Assembly: GCA_034675265.1 (NCBI GenBank)
Contig: JAUCDK010000013.1
Span: forward strand, 1-32,590
Source of the DNA: UBA7396 sp034675265
GTDB lineage: Bacteria; Patescibacteriota; Gracilibacteria; BD1-5; UBA6164
Length of the DNA stretch: 32,590 nt
Reading direction: 5' to 3'
In this document: positions 27,280 through 32,590 of the stretch, in pieces
Layout: each line of letters starts with the position of its first letter
Numbering within the stretch: the stretch's first letter is position 1
Notes under the pieces: model-generated
Databases searched by the model: none
What the model was told of the DNA's origin: nothing
The model's input: only the letters and a program-made list of their open reading frames with translations
Position numbers and translations under genes: made by a program

Positions 27280-28857
27280 AAAAATAACTTCTTTTCATTT
27301 TGTCTTTATATCTAATATTCATAATTTTTCAACATAATTTTTTAAATTTATCTTTATTCTTTGCAAATTAGTATCTCAAACTTTTTCTCTTAATTCATCA
27401 TTATATATTGAATACTCATCAATACTTTTATTACACACAACTTTTCGGTTTACAAAGAATAGAAATTTAAAATATTCTCAATTTGTTTTTATGTTTAAAA
27501 TTGTTTTTGAAACAAAATGAGTCCAATAAATATTGTCTCTAGTTTTTTTATCTAATTTCCAATAATTAGATATTATAGTAAAAATTAGATAATATTTATT
27601 ATTCTCTTTTTCAATTTTTAAATTTAATAATCTAATTCAATTTAATCTTAAATTCTCATTTCTTCATAATATTTCTAACTGATTTTTTAAATATGTTATA
27701 TTGTTATTAAATCAATTGTAAGCTCAAAATTCAGATAATTCACATTTTATCTCTTTTCAGTAATAGTTAATTTCATTTTTTTGCCCCTGTGCAAAATTTA
27801 AAAGTCAAAGAAATGTTTTTAACTCTAAAGAACTTATATCTATTTTATTTAAAGTTTCTTGAATATTAGCAGAAATTATAATATTTTTTTTAATTTCTTT
27901 CATATTTTTAATTCAAAAATATTTATCAAAAAATCGGTATGTTTTAATTAATGCTTCTTTTCTTATATTGTCTTTATTTATAGTTTTTTTTATATATTCA
28001 TTATCTTTATTTTCTTCTTCTAACTTGTTTATAATTTCTTTTCAAATTTTGTTTTCAAATGATTTTAAAACAATTGAGAAATTATTTCAAGACAATTCAG
28101 AATGAGAAAAATCGTTTATATAGTTTCAATCTTCATTTATTTTTAGTCATCAACTCTCAATTCAGTTTCTATAAATAATATCATTTTTTATATAAATATT
28201 AGTTAAATTTTCTTCATACATTTTATTTATTACATAGTCAATTCTTATTTCATTTATCTTACTTTCCCTTTCTTTAAGAGGTGCTATAATCTCACTTCAT
28301 TTCAATAGTTTTAATTGAAATAAATCCTTATTCTCATCTTTTTTGTGATAACTGACTGGTATTCTTGATATTCTAGCCAAATCATAAATATTTTCATCAA
28401 ATTTTAGTCAAAATAATGATTCTAATTCTTTTCATTTTTGCTTCCAACTTTTTATATAATTTTCTTTGTCTTTTACTAAATATTGTCATTCAGAAATTAA
28501 AATATAAAGATGAAATCAATTTCTACTTTCAACTACGAAGTCAAATAAATATAAATTGTCATTAACAATAGCTTTTATTTCTTCTTTATCGCTATTTTTA
28601 TTATCTTTAAAATCAATATCAAAATAAAAACAATTTATTTTATTTACATTTTTTTCTTTTCTTGATTTAGATCAAAATTTATATCAATTAATAGAAAAAA
28701 ATAAGTTTGTTTTTTCACTTTTTGTATAGTAGTTTTTTATTTTACTATATTCTACATTAATAAATTCTCAATTTTCTTCTTTTTTTACAAAAAGACTTCA
28801 TTTACTTTGCCAATAATTAATCCAGTCTGAATAAATAAAGTTTTTATCGCTATTCAT
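27268..28857 (-). CDS. Archaeo-eukaryotic primase (AEP)-like replication protein, 529 aa
   Basis: Probable replication primase of the element. The three AEP active-site motifs appear in order: motif I INCFYFDIDF with D80 and D82; motif II VVESRNGFHLYILIS with the S-x-x-G-x-H pattern (S111, H116); motif III FDENIYDLARISRIPVSYHK (D159, R162, then R-I-P in place of the usual R-x-P-G). Such proteins prime, and often extend, DNA on plasmids and phages. The C-terminal 300 residues are helical and charged and may include a winged-helix domain (near YCGKEI-like NYYGKEIKCELSEFGAYNGF); no helicase motifs seen. It is divergent from the AT-rich hairpin region at 28858-29158, a candidate origin. Identification rests on motifs only. 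Confidence 0.72.
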
Positions 28858-29158
28858 ATTTCTAAAACTTAAAAAATAAATTATTTGTAATGTTTTTTTA
28901 TTACAAATAATTATTATATTAAAAATTTTTGATTTTTTGTATATTTTTATTAAAAATAATAAAAAATGGTATGCTTTTATTAAGTTTCCTTTTATTTAAA
29001 AGAAAACTTAATTTTATAAAAAAGGTATTGTTTTTTTATAAGTCATTAAAATTTTGTATCTTTTTAATATCAAAAATAGCTTTAAATAATAACCTTGCCC
29101 TATATATATAATTAAAAGAGAAAAGAAAAAAAAAAGTGCTTTTATATTTATTCATAAA
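28858..29158. other. AT-rich noncoding region with large hairpins, candidate replication origin
   Basis: About 300 bp without a credible gene, extremely AT-rich. It holds two strong inverted repeats: AATTATTTGTAAT (28879-28891) with its exact complement at 28900-28912 around a T-rich loop, and ATTAAGTTT (28979-28987) with AAACTTAAT (29004-29012), extended by an inner TTTT/AAAA pairing. It lies between the divergent primase gene and the promoter of the 225-aa gene. An origin, or a regulatory region for both genes, is inferred from position. Confidence 0.4.
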
Positions 29159-29187
29159 TTGTTTTTTTTTATAAATTATGTTATAAT
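29159..29187 (+). promoter_or_regulatory. Promoter of the 225-aa gene
   Basis: TTGTTT (29159-29164), 17-bp spacer, TATAAT (29182-29187), 36 nt before the ATG at 29224. Confidence 0.65.
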
Positions 29188-29223
29188 CCTATATATCTTA
29201 TTAATTGTTAATAAATAAAAACT

Positions 29224-29901
29224 ATGGTTTTATTATGACAACCTTGATTATCAGTAGATTTACCAACGGATTATTGAAATAATAACCCTCATTATCATAT
29301 TGAAAGAACTTGAAACGATATTGATAAATCATTATCTACACCTATTTGAAGAGTTTGTGTTGATATAAGAAATTGTGTTGCTGTTGTTTTAACTTCTGCA
29401 GATACTTGAAGTCAATTAAGCGAATTAAGATGAGATTTAGAATGAGATGAGAGAAAACAATTTATAGAAAAACTTAAACAATTACCAGATTATGAATGAA
29501 GCCAATTACAAAAAGCAATTAATTGATGAAAGTTACAAATAACAAAAACTCAACCTACAAATTATGTAAATTGATGATTAGAATTAAATGTTTGAAGTAA
29601 ATATGCATTATACGAGAAATGATGAAATTTATTATATATTGTATGATTAAATTGAGAAAAGTATTTTAATGTTGATAAAGTTAGAAAATGAGTAGCTTGA
29701 TGATGACTTGAAGCTTGAATAGAAGTATATTTTTGATGAAAACAAGACTTAGAAAATTGAATTTATAATATTTATATTAAATGAAGAAAAGTTGAAATTG
29801 GTTCAGAAGAATATAATAGAATTATGTTAATTTCTTGCGAGGATATGTTACAATTTGCAAGAGATTTAAGAGAAGAAATAAAAAGAAGAGAGAATAAATA
29901 A
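29224..29901 (+). CDS. Unknown glycine-rich protein of the element, 225 aa
   Basis: Family not recognised. Starts MVLLGQPGLSVDLPTDYGNN and has 28 glycines, 27 of them UGA and one GGT, so it can only be made in a host that reads UGA as glycine. Glycine pairs occur at turns between short strands (AINGGKLQITKTQPTNYVNG, KYALYEKGGNLLYIVGLNGE), suggesting a beta-rich fold. The end is a charged helix (MLQFARDLREEIKRRENK). No signal peptide. It has its own promoter and its stop codon abuts the stop of the 793-aa gene on the other strand without a spare base. Confidence 0.72.
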
Positions 29902-32283
29902 TTAACTTCATTCTTTTTCAAGTATTGATTGAATCTTTTTAATTTCTTGTATAGAAAAGTTTTGTAAAGTTTTATAAATATCTTCTCAATTTAATTTACC
30001 TCTCTTTATTTTTATATTTAATTCTTTAAATCATTTATAAACAACCTCAATAGCCTTATCCATCTCTCAAATAGCCCTAACTTCGTTAGGTTTTTCTCAT
30101 TTTAACTTTCAGTCTTTAAAATCTTTTATCTCCTTATCATTAAATCAAGACTTTTTTAAAAGTCATTCTCAAACTCATTTTCAAGAATTTAATCATTGAG
30201 TTTCAAGAGTTTGTCAAATAGTTGAGTCTCATAATGCTTGTTTTACTCATCAATTTTGAGTTTCTTTTGAATAAATTTCAAGTCTTTCAAATTTCTTGTT
30301 AACATTTGGATTATTTGCATTAAAACTTTTTCATCATCTTCAATTCTCGGGTTTTGCATAAGTATCGGTTCAAAGATATGTAAGTTTTTTGTTTAGTTTT
30401 ATAAAATCTTCAAAATCCTTAATTGGTAAAGCTTTAACTTGATTGTTTCAGTTATAAAAAACTCAATCAACTAAAGTATATCACTTATCTTTTAATTTTT
30501 GGATTTCTCTTTTTAATAATTTCTCATAAGTAAAAATAGCTCATTCTTCAAATCACTTAGCTCATCATTTAACTGCAGTTATAAATCACAAATTAAAAGC
30601 ATAAAGTTTTATTAAATCTTCCATACTTCAAACATTTGTTAAACTATCAATTATTTCTTGTGTATTTCATCAATTTTTTAATGTATCTTGCAAATTATTT
30701 GATACAACACTAAAATAAGTGAAAAATACTCATTCAACTCAAGTTTTAGCTCAATAACTGGCAATTCTTCAATTCAAAGTGTTTGTTAACTCGGGATTAT
30801 TAATTTTACTTAATATTTTGTTTTCTGCCCATCAAGTTCATCTAAATAAAGAAAATAAAAGAGCATTTGAAGCTAACTCAAATCATTTTTTTCTTAAAAT
30901 ATCATTAGTTGTATCATTCTTTAAATCTATTCATAATCAAGAAGACCACCCATCATCAATATCAAAAATTTGATACATTCAGGCTTTATATCAGTTTTCA
31001 ACAACGGTAAAAATTATAGTTGAAGCTGGTATTGAAGCTCAAAGACTTGTATTTGAAGCGAGTAGTGTTACTCATCATCAGATAACAGTTCAAGAAAAGT
31101 CTATTAATCATTTTTTACTTGTCATTTCTCTTACTATTTTTGACATCAATGTATCTTTGTAAATATCATTAAACTTTGACTCATAAATTTTTAGTATTTC
31201 TTCACTAGATTTTCATTTTATATCTCATAAATCTGAAAAATCTAAAACAACTTCTTTTCAGTCTCAAAGTGGTAAGTTAAATACTTTTCAATCTTGAGTT
31301 ACTGGAGCATTATTTTGAATTAATGTTTTTCAAATATCAAAAGCATAATTTTTTAATTCTCCTTTAATAATTTCAGCATATTTTTCGGGAATATCTTGAT
31401 AAATAACTCTTTCCCGATTTAGATAATCTAATTGTTTAAAAGGCTCTTGGGATTTTTTTAATTCTGTAATTTCTTTGTTTAATTCTCATTGTATTTCTCA
31501 AATTCTTCATATTATTTTTTTAGTTTTTGTTTCAATTTCATCAGTTAAACTACTTTCAGAATTTTCTTTGTATCAAATATTTTTTGTAATATTTGCTTTT
31601 AATCATTCATTATAATTATTTAAAGTTGTATTTGTAATAATTTTCTTTCAAATATCAGTATTTTTAAGTAAATTGACAAAAATTTGAGTTTGAGGTAAAT
31701 ATTTCTGTATTATTTCTTGTTCTTTTTTATTGTATTCATCAATAACTTGACCTTGTGCTATATCAAGGTTTTGAGGAGCGTGAATCATAGCAGTTCTCAT
31801 ATATCTTAATTTTTCATCCATTTCACTTTTTGCTTTGTTTACTTCAACTTGTCAAAGTGCTTTTGCTAAAGGCTCTTTATTTGATTCATACCTTAAAAGT
31901 CAAGCATAAGCTTCTTGTGTTAATGTTACTATTCAACCTTTTGTTTCTTGAAATCAACTTAAAAATGGTTTAAAGTCTTTATTTTGGTCTAGATATGTTA
32001 TTGTTGTTTCTCAAGTTAAAGATATTTTTGATTCTCTTTGTTCAGCTTCTTTTTTTATTTTTTCTATATTTCAGCTTACATATTTTTTTAATTCAGCAAT
32101 TATTTCTGCATAAACTGGGTCTTTATCTGCAAATTCGTTTAAAAATTCAGCTTGTTCTTTTTCTGAAAAGCTTTCAAATATTTTAATAACCGAGTCAGTA
32201 TCTCTTTCTTGTTGTTTTTGTTTTAACTCTTTTAATTTTTCGGGATTTAAGCCTTGTTCTTTGTTTTCATTATTTTCTGCCAT
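29902..32283 (-). CDS. Large unknown protein of the element, 793 aa
   Basis: One frame of 793 codons with UGA=Gly. ATG at 32283 is chosen; an in-frame TTG lies slightly upstream. The N-terminal 70 residues are charged helix (NPEKLKELKQKQQERDTD). A coiled-coil stretch lies near residues 240-290 (IIGRIGEIQGELNKEITELK). Residues about 393-428 form a hydrophobic hairpin (GLIDFSGTVIGGGVTLLASN, then SLSIPASTIIFTVVENG), and weaker hydrophobic segments follow near 515-530 and 560-570. Membrane association is likely. The C-terminal third is Gly/Lys/Asn-rich. No peptidase, ATPase, nuclease or capsid motif recognised. It could be an injection, tail or conjugation component, but nothing in the sequence proves it. 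It follows the 85-aa gene by 10 nt. Confidence 0.75.
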
Positions 32284-32293
32284 TTTTTCTTTG

Positions 32294-32551
32294 TTAAAAA
32301 ATATTTCAAAAATCAATTTCTAGATTATCGTTTTTTTCTTCAATTTCTAAGTTTTTTATTCTTTTTAAGTTTTTTTGTATTAATTCTTGCTTTATTATTC
32401 AAATATCTGTATCAGCTCTATTTTTATACTCTTTTAGACTTTGGATTATTAGTTGCTTTTCATTCTGTAATACCTCAAATAATTGCTCCTTAAAAATATC
32501 ATCTTTTTGGTAGATGATATTTAGTAATTCCTCTTTATGACAGGTTCCCAT
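32294..32551 (-). CDS. Small unknown protein of the element, 85 aa
   Basis: ATG at 32551 is the first start after an in-frame TAG two codons upstream, so this is the true 5' limit. The product is almost entirely charged helix (MGTCHKEELLNIIYQKDDIF ... LIIQSLKEYKNRADTD ... LKRIKNLEIEEKNDNLEIDF) and contains two UGA glycines. No export signal. The gene ends 10 nt before the 793-aa gene, so the two are probably co-transcribed and may interact. Family not recognised. Confidence 0.65.
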
Positions 32552-32590
32552 ATACTAGGACATACAGTTAAGATAAATTTTGAAATATAA

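Larger units (their letters stand above)
25049..32590. mobile_element. Integrative element with serine recombinase and AEP primase, partial
   Basis: Begins where comM homology stops and runs past the window edge. Cargo in order: large serine recombinase (+), small membrane protein (+), AEP-type primase (-), AT-rich hairpin region, glycine-rich unknown (+), 793-aa unknown (-), 85-aa unknown (-). Recombinase plus primase fits an integrating plasmid or a phage-like element. No capsid, terminase, portal or conjugation gene is recognisable in this part. Glycine is written almost only as UGA. The other end and the rest of comM are not visible. Confidence 0.8.

Noticed and set aside
28929..29111. 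Plus-strand frame of 60 codons in the AT-rich region
   Set aside because: Low-complexity Phe/Leu/Lys sequence that spans the inverted repeats; no start context or similarity. Treated as noncoding.

Overview
The window is AT-rich bacterial DNA that reads UGA as glycine (NCBI translation table 25). In-frame TGA falls on invariant glycines of many unrelated families: ABC P-loops and LSGGQ signatures, the Nudix box, the comM P-loop, the GHH motif of a TtcA-like enzyme and the C-terminal KGSGYHH of RlmH. Only TAA and TAG end genes here. This code is known from Absconditabacteria (SR1) and Gracilibacteria (BD1-5), so the source is very probably one of these CPR/Patescibacteria lineages; the sequence alone does not say which. 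With the standard code almost every gene breaks into fragments. I re-read both strands with UGA=Gly, and all CDS coordinates below follow that reading. Start regions are A/U-rich and lack a Shine-Dalgarno sequence.

Layout. (1) 61-4602, minus: two half-size ABC exporters flank a Nudix-GNAT fusion. (2) 4812-7727, minus: a short-chain dehydrogenase, then a compact phenylalanine set (chorismate mutase, prephenate dehydratase, class IV aminotransferase). (3) 7869-9387, plus: an AraC-HTH/O6-alkylguanine transferase fusion and an unknown protein. (4) 9388-13123, plus: an accessory stretch opening with a strongly structured RNA and its terminator, followed by a secreted SLH/FISUMP-like protein, an unknown protein, a RhuM-family protein and small ORFs. 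(5) 13216-17843, minus: tRNA-Glu(CUC), rplK with an attenuator-like leader, and a 1291-residue protein with a LysM and a probable NlpC/P60-like domain. (6) 17955-21535: a TtcA-like ATP pyrophosphatase (plus), then rlmH, an overlapping unknown gene and proS (minus). (7) 21795-24145, minus: three exported or membrane-anchored proteins; two are paralogous and have similar structured leaders. (8) 24155-25048, minus: the 3' part of comM, cut off just before its P-loop.

From about 25.05 kb to the right edge lies an integrated mobile element whose far end is outside the window. It carries a large serine recombinase, a small membrane/coiled-coil protein, an archaeo-eukaryotic-type primase (AEP), an AT-rich hairpin region, a glycine-rich protein, a 793-residue unknown protein and an 85-residue unknown protein. 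Nearly all glycines I checked in it are UGA, so the element is fully adapted to the recoded host. Integration has interrupted comM, a gene of natural transformation. If the missing half of comM lies beyond the element, excision would restore the gene.
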